Source of the DNA: Acetobacterium bakii
GTDB taxonomy: Bacteria; Bacillota; Clostridia; Eubacteriales; Eubacteriaceae
DNA length: 34,048 nucleotides
Reading direction: 5' to 3'
NCBI RefSeq assembly: GCF_001263355.1
Contig: NZ_LGYO01000025.1
Coordinates: 1-34,048 of the forward strand
Positions 17,888 through 25,292 of this stretch are shown here, one piece after another. Position 1 is the stretch's first letter, and each line of letters opens with the position of its first letter. Under the pieces are notes generated by a model, which searched no databases, was not told the DNA's origin, and saw only the letters and a list, made by a program, of their open reading frames with translations. The position numbers and the translations under genes were made by a program.

Positions 17888-19516
17888 ATGGAAAAGAAAG
17901 AACGTTTTTTTAACATTATTAATAAACGTATATTTTTCCCACCGGCTATTGCATTGGTGATTTTCGTTTTTATTGGAATTCTGTTCCCCGAACAGTTTGG
18001 AGCAGCTGCAAATGCTGCATTGAATTTTGTATTTAAGTATTTTAGTTGGTTCTTGGTCCCCGTTGTAGTTGTAATGTTAGGTTTTTGTTTATGGGCTGGA
18101 TTCAGTAAATATGGTAACATCCGATTAGGAGGTCCAGATGCTAAACCTACAATGAGTAAGGCTGTTTGGTTTGCCATTGCGCTAACCTCGGGGATAGGTG
18201 TTGGAATAACGTTCTATGGCGTTTATGAACCGGTCCTTTTTTCAATGACCCCACCTGATTTTTTAAGCGTTATTCCAATGTCGGAAGCCGCAATTTTTTC
18301 AGCAATGCAATTCACATTTTTACATTGGGGTTTACACCCTTATGCCGTTTACACAACCGCCGGTTTGATTATTGTTTTTATGTTTTATAATGGCAAACAA
18401 CCATTTCGCTGTAGTTCAGCATTATATCCTCTTTTAGGAAAAAAAGCATATAAAGGTATTGGCGATGCAGTAGACTCACTCTTTGTATTTGCAGTTATTG
18501 GAGGAACCGCGACATCATTAGGTTTGGCTGTATTGCTCATAGCACGAGGATTAGAGTACTTGTATGGAATTCCAAGTAATGCCGTGTCCTGGTTAGCTAT
18601 TCTATTAGCCGTCGCAGGTATTTGTGTCTTAGCGGCAACTACTGGTGTTTCTAAGGGAATTGCTTTTCTTGGAAATACAAATACAATATTATATATTTTC
18701 GTTCTGATATTTGCATTTATTGCAGTTGATCCCTTAAAAGTTACTGAATTATTGTTTTCGTCTGTTGGAGAGTATTTTCAAAATTTTATCCATCTATCTT
18801 TATATTTGGAACCGATTGAACGAACGGGTTGGATTTCAAGTTGGAATGTCTTTTACAATACTTGGTGGCTAGCTGTTGCACCGCTAGTTGGTTTGTTCTT
18901 TGTCAAATTAGCATACGGTCGTACTATTCGAGAATTTGTAACCGTTAATCTCTTTGCCCCTGTGATCTTTTCATTCCTTTGGTTTGGTTTATTTGGTGGT
19001 GGCAGCATCATTATGGATAAATTCCACGGCGGTACCATAGGCGTACTTATTGCAAAAATTGGTTCAGATATGTCTTTGTATGCATTCTTTGAACAATTTC
19101 CATTTAGCCGAATTATGAATTTTATTGCATTAGTCGTTGTTATACTATCCATTATTACATTAGTTCAAGCAATTATGGTTGCAGTAGCACAAATGACATG
19201 CAAGTCCACCGAAGATACAACCGGCGATGTTACACCTCCCAAAATTAGTATTGTCTTCTGGGGAGTAGCAATGTTACTCATTGCATATGCTTTGTTAATT
19301 TCTGGTGGTATCAGCGCACTGCAAACTGCTTGTGTCGTCTGCGGTTTGCCTGTAGCTATCATCTTCTGTTTTGGAATGGTTGCATATGTTAAATCTATGC
19401 ATAACCTAAAAGATTTTGATTCCTATAGTAACGGCGATTTGTCAATCTATATGAAAAATGAAAACACAGTACTTAAAGAGGACGTTCCAATGGTTACTTA
19501 TTCAGATGAAAGTTAA
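17888..19516 (+). CDS. BCCT-family betaine/carnitine/choline-type transporter
   Basis: A 542-residue membrane protein with about twelve helices and the BCCT marks GIGVGITFYGVYEP and GRTIREF. The family imports quaternary ammonium compounds with sodium or protons, or by exchange. In the aromatic box, W147 and Y155 (HWGLHPYAVY) and W326-W327 are kept, but the positions matching BetP W194 and W377 appear to be Tyr152 and Val330, so the substrate may not be plain glycine betaine. ATG at 17888 has AAGGAG eight bases upstream. An upstream in-frame ATG at 17819 lies within the sigma-54 promoter and cannot be the start. It is the first gene of an operon with the MttB-family methyltransferase, and should supply its substrate. 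Confidence 0.9.
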   Translation: MEKKERFFNIINKRIFFPPAIALVIFVFIGILFPEQFGAAANAALNFVFKYFSWFLVPVVVVMLGFCLWAGFSKYGNIRLGGPDAKPTMSKAVWFAIALTSGIGVGITFYGVYEPVLFSMTPPDFLSVIPMSEAAIFSAMQFTFLHWGLHPYAVYTTAGLIIVFMFYNGKQPFRCSSALYPLLGKKAYKGIGDAVDSLFVFAVIGGTATSLGLAVLLIARGLEYLYGIPSNAVSWLAILLAVAGICVLAATTGVSKGIAFLGNTNTILYIFVLIFAFIAVDPLKVTELLFSSVGEYFQNFIHLSLYLEPIERTGWISSWNVFYNTWWLAVAPLVGLFFVKLAYGRTIREFVTVNLFAPVIFSFLWFGLFGGGSIIMDKFHGGTIGVLIAKIGSDMSLYAFFEQFPFSRIMNFIALVVVILSIITLVQAIMVAVAQMTCKSTEDTTGDVTPPKISIVFWGVAMLLIAYALLISGGISALQTACVVCGLPVAIIFCFGMVAYVKSMHNLKDFDSYSNGDLSIYMKNENTVLKEDVPMVTYSDES

Positions 19517-19602
19517 CCGCTCAGCAAAAGAGGATTTGCAATAGTTTACCCTTTCTGTACTATTAAGTTTATTATTAAATCACAAATAAAAAGGAGTACA
19601 AA

Positions 19603-20997
19603 ATGAAGATTAAGTATGATTTCGCAACACAGGAAGAATTGGAATTGATTCATGAAAAAACCCTCTATTTATTAAAAAATACTGGTGTTATTTTCTTTGG
19701 AGAAGAAGCACGCGAAATATTCAAACAACATGGGGCCCGTGTCGAAGGCGAAACTGTTTTTTTAGAAGAAACTTTAATTACCCAGGGATTATCCACTGTT
19801 ATTCAAAAATTTGAGTGGTTTGGCAGAGATTCCATCGTTACAATTGGAGATGGTTCCACTATACATGCACCCGCTTATGGTCCGATGTATGTATACGAAA
19901 ATGACGAATTTCATTACCCAACACCTTTGGATTTTTCAAATTTCCATAAATTGGATGCCACTAGTAAGGTAATCAGTGTCGGCAGTCCTAACATTATGGA
20001 TTTGCCTTCGATTGATCCCAAAATACGTTCTAATTATGCAATGGCAACGACCCTAATGCATCATACTAAACCTGTTTTAGGGATTGTCGATGGCGGTAAA
20101 AAAGCGGCTGAATGTATTAAAATGACCCGTGAATTTTATGATATTCATGATAAAAGTGTTGTCTGTGGTTTGGTTGATGCGGCATCGCCATTTGTCTATT
20201 CCCAGGCAATGTCTGAAGCACTTGTCGAATACGCTAAAGAAGGTCAAATTATTGTGTTTACAGGTACCGGTATGAGTGGCCTGACGACACCTGATACCAT
20301 CGCATCTTCAATATTGGCTGTCAATGTTGCAATGCTTGCCGGAATTATTTTGGCACAACTGATTAGACCAGGAACCCCAGTAGTTTACGGCAATCAAGGT
20401 TTCGGTTCAGATTTACGACACAGCTCATTAACGGTTGGCAGTCCTGAAGATGCGTTAGTTTCACATACCATAAAAGCGATTGGTGATTTTTATCATTTAC
20501 CTGTTAGAACGGGTGGTTGTGTGTCTGATGCAAAAGACATCGATATGCAAGCCGGTATTGAATCATTCACATCATGCTTTGCCACTTTGTCTGCTCATAC
20601 TGATTTAATGTTCCATACCTGTGGAATCATGGATGCATACAATGGATTAAGTTATGATAAGTATATTTATGATGAAGAAGTTACGGAAACAGTATATCGC
20701 TTTATCAAAGGGTACGAAGTTAATGAAAAAACATTAATGACAGATGCACTAGAAAAAGTAGGACCTGGCGGAAACTTTATTGCGCGAACATCAAAAGCAT
20801 ATCGAAATGATTATTATCTTCCTAACGTTCCAAACCGTGAATCACATGGTAATTGGATTGCCTCAGGCAAACCAAGTATTAAAGATAATACAAAAAAAAT
20901 ATATCAGGAACGATTAGCAAATTATGAGCTTCCAGAGTTAAATGCAGCACAAAAGAAAATTCTAGAAACATATATCCCTAAAGAATTCATGAAATAG
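19603..20997 (+). CDS. MttB-family (non-pyrrolysine) quaternary amine methyltransferase
   Basis: A 464-residue protein of the trimethylamine methyltransferase superfamily. There is no internal TAG codon; the reading frame is continuous and its only TAG is the terminal stop, followed at once by TAA. It therefore belongs to the group lacking pyrrolysine, whose studied members demethylate glycine betaine (MtgB), proline betaine (MtpB), carnitine (MtcB) or gamma-butyrobetaine (MtyB), passing the methyl to a cobalt corrinoid protein. Start ATG has AAGGAG seven bases upstream. It follows the BCCT gene by 86 bases and ends at a hairpin, so the operon is transporter plus methyltransferase. No corrinoid protein, corrinoid:THF methyltransferase or reductive activator lies in the window. 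The substrate cannot be decided. Confidence 0.9.
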   Translation: MKIKYDFATQEELELIHEKTLYLLKNTGVIFFGEEAREIFKQHGARVEGETVFLEETLITQGLSTVIQKFEWFGRDSIVTIGDGSTIHAPAYGPMYVYENDEFHYPTPLDFSNFHKLDATSKVISVGSPNIMDLPSIDPKIRSNYAMATTLMHHTKPVLGIVDGGKKAAECIKMTREFYDIHDKSVVCGLVDAASPFVYSQAMSEALVEYAKEGQIIVFTGTGMSGLTTPDTIASSILAVNVAMLAGIILAQLIRPGTPVVYGNQGFGSDLRHSSLTVGSPEDALVSHTIKAIGDFYHLPVRTGGCVSDAKDIDMQAGIESFTSCFATLSAHTDLMFHTCGIMDAYNGLSYDKYIYDEEVTETVYRFIKGYEVNEKTLMTDALEKVGPGGNFIARTSKAYRNDYYLPNVPNRESHGNWIASGKPSIKDNTKKIYQERLANYELPELNAAQKKILETYIPKEFMK

Positions 20998-21005
20998 TAA
21001 ATTCA

Positions 21006-21039
21006 AAGGACTTATTCAATATTAATTGAATAAGTCCTT
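21006..21039 (+). terminator. Terminator-like hairpin after mttB
   Basis: A perfect fourteen-pair stem (21006-21019 with 21026-21039) with a six-base loop begins nine bases after the stop codon. The following T-run is weak (CTTTC), so termination may be partial. Confidence 0.65.
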
Positions 21040-21140
21040 CTTTCAAAATATCGTTAGGCGTTTGCGTTTGCGAAACTCAATAAACGCTTTGTTTATAACT
21101 AAAACACATAACAAACAATTTTTTTTTGAGGAGAAAGATT

Positions 21141-21428
21141 ATGTCAAAAAGATTACGGATTGTCCCAATTTTAATACCGTTCGTTTTATTGGGAGCGACT
21201 CTTCTCATGGGCTTTATTTGGCCGAAGCAGTTTACCCCTTTTATGACAAGTATATTTATCGCATTAATGTCCAACGCCGGCTGGATGGTTTCCATTGGGG
21301 TGCTTATATTTGTGGGGTGTATGGTATTATTGTTTATTCACCCATTTGGAAGTATCAAATTTGGCGGTAAAAATGCGATGCCGAAATATAAGACCAGGAT
21401 TTGGTGGGCCATTTCATTATATTCATAA
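21141..21428 (+). pseudogene. Truncated BCCT transporter, N-terminal fragment
   Basis: Ninety-five residues covering only the first two membrane helices and the following loop of a BCCT transporter: WPKQFTPF corresponds to FPEQFGAA of the intact gene, and SIKFGGKNAMPKYKTRIWWAISL to its NIRLGGPDAKP...AVWFAIAL segment. The frame then stops where a complete protein would continue for another 440 residues. A good ribosome site (GAGGAG) still precedes the ATG. It differs clearly from the intact copy, so it is a relic of a second, non-identical transporter rather than a recent duplication. The next 150 bases hold no more BCCT sequence, so the rest was deleted. Confidence 0.82.
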
Positions 21429-21537
21429 AAAATGGTTTAATTTCGATAAAAAATAACATAATTCACAGCAATATTTACATAAAAGTGATAGTGCTGTTTT
21501 TTTCAAATTCAGTTTCGAGATAGGCACTATACATTAA

Positions 21538-21565
21538 TTGAAACAGTAAATTAACAAAATATTAT
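21538..21565 (+). promoter_or_regulatory. Predicted sigma-70 promoter for the EamA gene
   Basis: TTGAAA (21538-21543), a 16-base spacer and TATTAT (21560-21565); each box has five of six consensus bases. The predicted start is close to the first ATG of the gene, which gives some weight to the alternative start at 21601. Confidence 0.5.
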
Positions 21566-21582
21566 TTTGAAAGCGGTCTGAT

Positions 21583-22473
21583 ATGAAGAAGGGTTTTATT
21601 ATGGCTATGTTGGGAGCATCGGCATATGGGGTTCTACCAACTTGCACTAAAATGTTACTAAATTTAGGCATGAACAGTACCTCCCTGATTTTTTATCGAT
21701 TTATTTTTGTAGCACTTGTTATGGGGATCTATCTTGTAGTTGCCCAAAAATTAGTGCGACCTTCCCTAAGACAATTAAGGGATTTATGTATTTTTGGAAT
21801 CGTCGGCTATGGCGGGACTATTTATTTGCTGACAGAGTCTTATCGTTATTTACCAATGGGTCAGGCCACGATGATCTATTTCACATATCCGGTATTTGTA
21901 ACGATGGTAATGGTTAGTGTTTATAAAGAAAAACTATCTTCCTATAAAATAATAGCTTTAGCTTCGGCCCTTTTAGGATTGGTTTTCCTTGGGAATTTAA
22001 ATGTTTCATTCAATTTCACAGGAATCATTTTGGCAATAGGTTCAGGTATGGCTTTTGGCCTTTATTTGTTGGGCCTTGATAAAAGCAGCTATAAAAGTAT
22101 GGATGCCGAGGTGCTCATCTTTTATCTGGCACTTGTAAACATTGCATTTTTTGGAACTCAGGGAATCATTTCGGGATCTTTAATGTGGCTGCCAAAAGAA
22201 GGCCTACTGTTTATATTTGGCGCGGTTGTTTTAACCATCATATCAATAATGATGATTACCGGTGCGATCAGAAATATTGGTCCTGTTAATACCTCTATTA
22301 TTTGTGTTTTTGAGCCGGTAGTCACACTGATATGCGGGATTGTTATTTTCAAAGAAACAATAAACCTGAGTATTCTTGTGGGAAGTATTTTGATGATTAT
22401 ATCTTTATTTTTGGTGGCCTGGGAAGGAATCGCGTTAAAAAAGAAAAATAAATTCGAATTAACTGGAGAATAG
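21583..22473 (+). CDS. EamA/DMT-superfamily transporter
   Basis: A 296-residue membrane protein made of two EamA repeats, about ten helices: the first repeat starts MAMLGASAYGVLPTCTKML, and the second, after about residue 145, starts GIILAIGSGMAFGLYLLG, ending with a basic tail. Members export or import metabolites such as amino acids; the substrate is unknown. The ATG at 21583 fits the family's usual N terminus but has a poor ribosome site. ATG at 21601 has GAAGAAGGG seven bases upstream and is a serious alternative. It is followed two bases later by a truncated YbaK-like gene in a former operon. It lies within the tRNA-Lys island. Confidence 0.85.
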   Translation: MKKGFIMAMLGASAYGVLPTCTKMLLNLGMNSTSLIFYRFIFVALVMGIYLVVAQKLVRPSLRQLRDLCIFGIVGYGGTIYLLTESYRYLPMGQATMIYFTYPVFVTMVMVSVYKEKLSSYKIIALASALLGLVFLGNLNVSFNFTGIILAIGSGMAFGLYLLGLDKSSYKSMDAEVLIFYLALVNIAFFGTQGIISGSLMWLPKEGLLFIFGAVVLTIISIMMITGAIRNIGPVNTSIICVFEPVVTLICGIVIFKETINLSILVGSILMIISLFLVAWEGIALKKKNKFELTGE

Positions 22474-22475
22474 AT

Positions 22476-22745
22476 ATGGAAAAAAATGAGATGAGAGTGC
22501 AAGAGGTTTTAGTTGAGTTATTAATAGACTACGAAATCATTAATCATCCACCAGTTTTCAATTGTGATGAGATGATTTCATATATGAAGGGTATTGGGGG
22601 AGCCCATTGCAAGAATTTATTTTTGCGAAATAAAAAAGGAAACCGGCATATTTTGGTTATCCTGGTAGAATCTAAAAATAAGCAACTTTATGACTCGATA
22701 ATTTTCCACATCGAAACTGTTAAAATAAAAAAAACTTTGAATTGA
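22476..22745 (+). pseudogene. Truncated YbaK/PrdX-type aminoacyl-tRNA deacylase fragment
   Basis: Eighty-nine residues. The first 65 match the N-terminal half of the PrdX/ProX type of prolyl-tRNA editing protein: HPPVFNCDEM, then GIGGAHCKNLFLRNKKGNRH and a VILVES strand, with the substrate-site lysine before NLFLR. Complete members have about 160 residues; here the conserved match ends after the first half and the tail is unrelated. It is therefore probably inactive. The ribosome site (GGAGA, seven bases from ATG) and the two-base gap from the EamA gene show it was part of that operon. A short functional derivative is possible but unlikely. Confidence 0.7.
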
Positions 22746-22919
22746 TCAAACTAATAACTTTGAACTAAAATTATGATAACGATATGATGTCTCTATCAGA
22801 TAGAATAAATTCTCCGGAGTTCTTTAATTACACTGACAGATAGCTGATTTTAGCGTTGCCTATTTTAGTATTGAAAGGTGGATCAGACTAAAATTGTGAA
22901 ATCTTCTTCTTTTAAATAT

Positions 22920-23370
22920 TCATGCTGGCAGGATGTTAATATTTTTGTTATCTGGCAAATATTGATTGAGGATATCCTTTTGTTTGTTAATGACAACACT
23001 GCTTTGTGTTAATTTCAGGAAGTTGATTACGTCTGAAAGCATGGCTTCACGAACGACACCACCTTCATGAAGCATTTTTGGCGGACTAAAAGCTCCCACT
23101 GTTGCAGGAGGATGAATTTCACCAATTTTGACACTGCCGCCCCGTGAAAACTTCAATTTCTTGAGGTATTGTAGACAGTGCTTTATTTAATAGTTCTTCA
23201 CTGAAGTATACTGTATTACCTTCGACTCTGGCACCATGCTTTTTAAAAAGCTCTAAAGCAGTTTCATGTTCGACAATGACACCAACTTCGTTCATAACTT
23301 TTAAGGTATATTCATGATTGAAAAATATTTTCGGAAGATATTGATATCGCTCTCTTAGCTGAAGGATTAA
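22920..23370 (-). pseudogene. MttB-family methyltransferase remnant, frameshifted and truncated
   Basis: On the minus strand, codons from about 23365 read a recognisable MttB-family N terminus, including VMNEVGVIVEHETALEL and FKKHGARVEGNTVYFSEELL. It aligns with LLKNTGVIFFGEEAREI and FKQHGARVEGETVFLEETLI of the intact gene at 19603. Near 23145-23155 the frame shifts by one base; the other frame continues with SRGGSVKIGEIHPPATVGAF and DVINFLKLTQSSVVIN (compare VTIGDGSTIHAPAYGPM and DFSNFHKLDATSKVISV), ending at a stop at 22920. Only the first third of the gene survives. It is inverted relative to the intact copy and too different to be a recent duplicate. Confidence 0.85.
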
Positions 23371-23855
23371 CCAGCAGTGCGATTAAAATCAATTAAAAAA
23401 GACCGAAAATATAATGGGCATAGGCTTTGAAAAAAGTTCGTTTGAGGATGGAATAAAAAGTGGCAATTATCGATATACACAACATCATTATCATTCTGTG
23501 TTTTCAGGCAATTTGGAAGAGTTGCATCCCAAATATACGATTTGAACTGATCAAAGAAAAAATAGAATCAATAGTTGGTGTATTGGCGGCAGCGGATTTA
23601 TAAATTTAAAATCCCTAATGGCACCAGGCACATTACATGTACACCATGAATAAAAAATATTAGCTTATAACAACGTTTAAGAAACTAAAATAAAAAGAGG
23701 CAATCCAATTTCCTATCAGCAGGTCGGGATCAAACTATTTGTAAAATCAAATACCATGTAGGGATGATTATAAAAAGAAAATACTTTGTTTTTAACAACT
23801 GCACCCAAACGGCACCCGATATAATGAGACACTAATATAAAGGAAAAAGCCGTTA
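23371..23855. other. Decayed sequence at the right end of the island
   Basis: No complete gene is present. The longest plus-strand frame here (23414-23545, 43 codons, including NYRYTQHHYHSVFSGNLEE) lacks a ribosome site and matches no family I know; further short frames follow, broken by stops. The look is of degraded coding sequence. No integrase motif was recognised, though a destroyed one cannot be excluded. The 22746-22919 stretch on the other side of the MttB remnant is likewise without a gene. Confidence 0.5.
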
Positions 23856-23957
23856 ACTCTTAATCAGGGTGTCCAGGCTTCGAATCCCTGAAGAGGCACC
23901 AAATTTTAAATCACAAAAACCGCTTTGCAGAGCCATCTGCGAAGCGGTTTTTTTCAT
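23856..23957 (+). repeat. Right att-like direct repeat (partial tRNA-Lys plus terminator)
   Basis: This is a copy of 14703-14804 with four changes. It lacks the 5' half of the tRNA, so it is not a gene. A G-to-C change breaks a T-stem pair and a G-to-A change alters the acceptor stem, as expected for a displaced, no longer selected tRNA end. The terminator hairpin (23915-23954) is unchanged and could still work, insulating the catabolic operon downstream. Confidence 0.85.
23915..23954 (+). terminator. Duplicated tRNA-operon terminator
   Basis: The hairpin and T-run are identical to those at 14762-14801, carried in the right repeat. No gene reads into it closely on the plus strand now, so its role is uncertain. 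Confidence 0.7.
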
Positions 23958-24263
23958 GTGTATTTTTGATTATTTTTATTGATAATTTACTGTGTAGCTC
24001 TGTGTCGGTTCTAGAACTACACCTGAATAATGGAGAAAATGGTTTGCTATTTCTTGAATATACACTTCGTGTCCGCGTGGAATTTTCTTTTTATTATGGG
24101 CGAAGGTCTTATCCTAAAACTCTATGTAGATTAAGAAAGATAATGTTTGAAAATCAGTGATTATTAAGTATGGGTAAAGAATGAGCAAAAGATGAGCAAA
24201 GGATGATAAGTACTAAAAAAGTAGTATATTTTTAATAATTTAACCATCTTCCGGAAGGATGTT

Positions 24264-24277
24264 TGAAAACGTTTGTA
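24264..24277. promoter_or_regulatory. cre-like (CcpA-type) operator candidate
   Basis: TGAAAACGTTTGTA departs from the Bacillus cre consensus (TGWAARCGYTWNCW) at one position. It overlaps the predicted -35 box of the operon, a location that would repress. A related sequence sits at 32344. The sequence match is direct, but its use by CcpA or another LacI-family protein is inference. Confidence 0.35.
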
Positions 24278-24301
24278 GTGTTAAGATTTTATTGTCATAA
24301 T
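24273..24301 (+). promoter_or_regulatory. Weak candidate promoter for the catabolic operon
   Basis: TTGTAG (24273-24278), a 17-base spacer and CATAAT (24296-24301), placing the start near 24308, just ahead of the AGGAGG site at 24317. The boxes are imperfect, consistent with a need for an activator such as the LuxR-type protein at 31175. Confidence 0.35.
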
Positions 24302-24329
24302 GATCAATCAAATTTTAGGAGGAAAAATG

Positions 24330-24563
24330 ATGGTAGAAGTACAAGTTCCTATGATAGGACAGTCCGGGATGGATGTAAAAATTGAAGTATGGTTAGCAGA
24401 AGAAGGTGCACATATTGAAAAAGGAGAGCCTCTATATGAACTTTCCAACGAAAAACTAAATCAGGAGATTGAAAGCCCAGCAACCGGCATTTTGGTTAAA
24501 ATTTTAGTGCCGGAAGGTGAAACAGTGGCTGTTGGCGACATACTTGCACATATTGAAGAATAG
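24330..24563 (+). CDS. Stand-alone lipoyl-domain protein (E2 lipoyl domain)
   Basis: Seventy-seven residues forming a single lipoyl/biotinyl domain and nothing else: the VPMIGQSGMDVKIEVW start, a GEPLYELSNEKLNQEI hairpin with the expected modified lysine at Lys42 in NEKL (DKA in most E2 proteins), and the SPATGILVKILVPEG half-repeat. It would carry the swinging lipoyl arm between E1, E2 and E3. The protein ends eight bases before the gene for an E2 catalytic core, so the usual multidomain E2 is split here. ATG at 24330 is seven bases from AGGAGG; ATG at 24327 is only four away. A biotin carrier role is less likely, since the modified-lysine context lacks MKM. First gene of the operon. Confidence 0.85.
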   Translation: MVEVQVPMIGQSGMDVKIEVWLAEEGAHIEKGEPLYELSNEKLNQEIESPATGILVKILVPEGETVAVGDILAHIEE

Positions 24564-24571
24564 GAGAAGAC

Positions 24572-25273
24572 ATGACAGATTCAAAAAGAGTAAAAGAAAG
24601 TTATAAAATTTCCGGCACCCGTAAATTCATCGGGAAGAAAATGACAGAGAGCCTTAGAGATTATCCTCAGGGGTCGGGCTCTATTTATTTTCCAGTAGAT
24701 GCAGTGCTTGACCTAAAAGATGAGCTAAAGGCTCAAAATCCCAAAGTCAGCGTTACTTCCATATTTGTCAAACTTGCTGCGGAAGCTCTAAAAGAACACC
24801 CATTGATAAATTCAGCATTGATAGGTGATGAATTCTTTATTTATGATTCCATCAATATTGCTGTGGGTATTGGTTTGCCGGATGGCATTATGATGGTTGT
24901 GGTTAAAGAGGCACAAGATAAAGATATTTTCCAAATTTCGGATGAGCTTCAGGATATGATTGCAAAATTGAAAACAAAAAAATTGGGAATGGAAGATATG
25001 ATGGGTTCTACTTACACCATCAGTAATATGGGGATGCTTGAAATAGATCAGGTGACACCCTTTTTGAATCCACCGGAAACAGGCATCATGGCCATCGGGA
25101 CAACAAAAAAACAGTTGGTTGTGAATGATGATGACACGACAAGCATTAAACGAATGGCATGTTTCAGTGTGACAATTAATCACGCAGCAATTGATGGATT
25201 TCATAGTGGCCTGTATTTAAAAACATTTAAGAAACATTTACTAGACCCTAAATCCTTTATGGGGCTGAAATAA
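24572..25273 (+). CDS. 2-oxoacid/acetoin dehydrogenase E2, catalytic domain only
   Basis: A 233-residue chloramphenicol-acetyltransferase-fold core of a dihydrolipoamide acyltransferase. It begins directly at the catalytic domain (SGTRKFIGKKMTESL) and holds the active-site HAAIDG (His204, Asp208) and the family segment TYTISNMGMLEIDQVTPFLN. The lipoyl domain is on the preceding gene, and neither protein contains the 35-residue peripheral subunit-binding domain that normally docks E1 or E3. Function expected: transfer of the acyl group from lipoyl to CoA. Start ATG has AGGAG five bases upstream. Eight bases separate it from the lipoyl gene and 19 from E1 alpha. Confidence 0.87.
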   Translation: MTDSKRVKESYKISGTRKFIGKKMTESLRDYPQGSGSIYFPVDAVLDLKDELKAQNPKVSVTSIFVKLAAEALKEHPLINSALIGDEFFIYDSINIAVGIGLPDGIMMVVVKEAQDKDIFQISDELQDMIAKLKTKKLGMEDMMGSTYTISNMGMLEIDQVTPFLNPPETGIMAIGTTKKQLVVNDDDTTSIKRMACFSVTINHAAIDGFHSGLYLKTFKKHLLDPKSFMGLK

Positions 25274-25292
25274 AATTAATGGAGGTAAAATT

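Larger units (their letters stand above)
14703..23957. mobile_element. Genomic island at tRNA-Lys(CTT), decayed, no integrase visible
   Basis: The interval between the two 102-base repeats is about 9.15 kb. It holds a self-contained set: two sigma-54 activators, BCCT transporter, MttB-family methyltransferase, truncated BCCT, EamA transporter, truncated YbaK-like gene and a frameshifted MttB-family remnant. The right kilobase is decayed. No integrase, excisionase or transfer gene is recognisable, so the island is presumably fixed. Integration at the tRNA is inferred from repeat geometry. A local duplication of the tRNA 3' end by another route is the alternative. Confidence 0.72.
23958..24326. 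other. Intergenic region upstream of the catabolic operon
   Basis: No convincing gene. A 64-codon frame at 23966-24160 has no ribosome site and matches nothing I know. An 11-base near-repeat (ATGAGCAAAAG, ATGAGCAAAGG) lies at 24181-24202, and a near-palindrome around TTCCGGAA at 24244-24260 is a possible operator. The promoter and a catabolite-type site follow. Confidence 0.45.

Noticed and set aside
17641-18177. A 178-codon minus-strand open frame opposite the BCCT gene start
   Set aside because: It overlaps the BCCT coding region and both regulatory sites, has no family match and reads as low-complexity antisense sequence.
20995-20997. TAG codon of the MttB-family gene as possible pyrrolysine
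   Set aside because: It is the terminal codon, followed at once by TAA, and the protein is already full length. Pyrrolysine in true MttB is internal.
21026-21370. A 114-codon frame over the truncated BCCT gene
   Set aside because: It begins inside the terminator hairpin and runs in a different frame from the BCCT fragment, which has the ribosome site and the family match.
23615-23640. TGGCAC-like sequence in the decayed region as a second sigma-54 promoter
   Set aside because: No TTGC element lies at the required distance, and no gene follows.
23851-23902. A second tRNA-Lys gene
   Set aside because: Only the half from the anticodon loop onward is present, with changes that break T-stem and acceptor pairing; it is a displaced attachment copy.
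23966-24160. A 64-codon frame just right of the island
   Set aside because: No ribosome site, no recognisable family, and no integrase motifs although its position next to the repeat made that worth checking.
24181-24202. Tandem 11-base near-repeat
   Set aside because: Only two copies, low complexity, no gene or site attached; probably chance.
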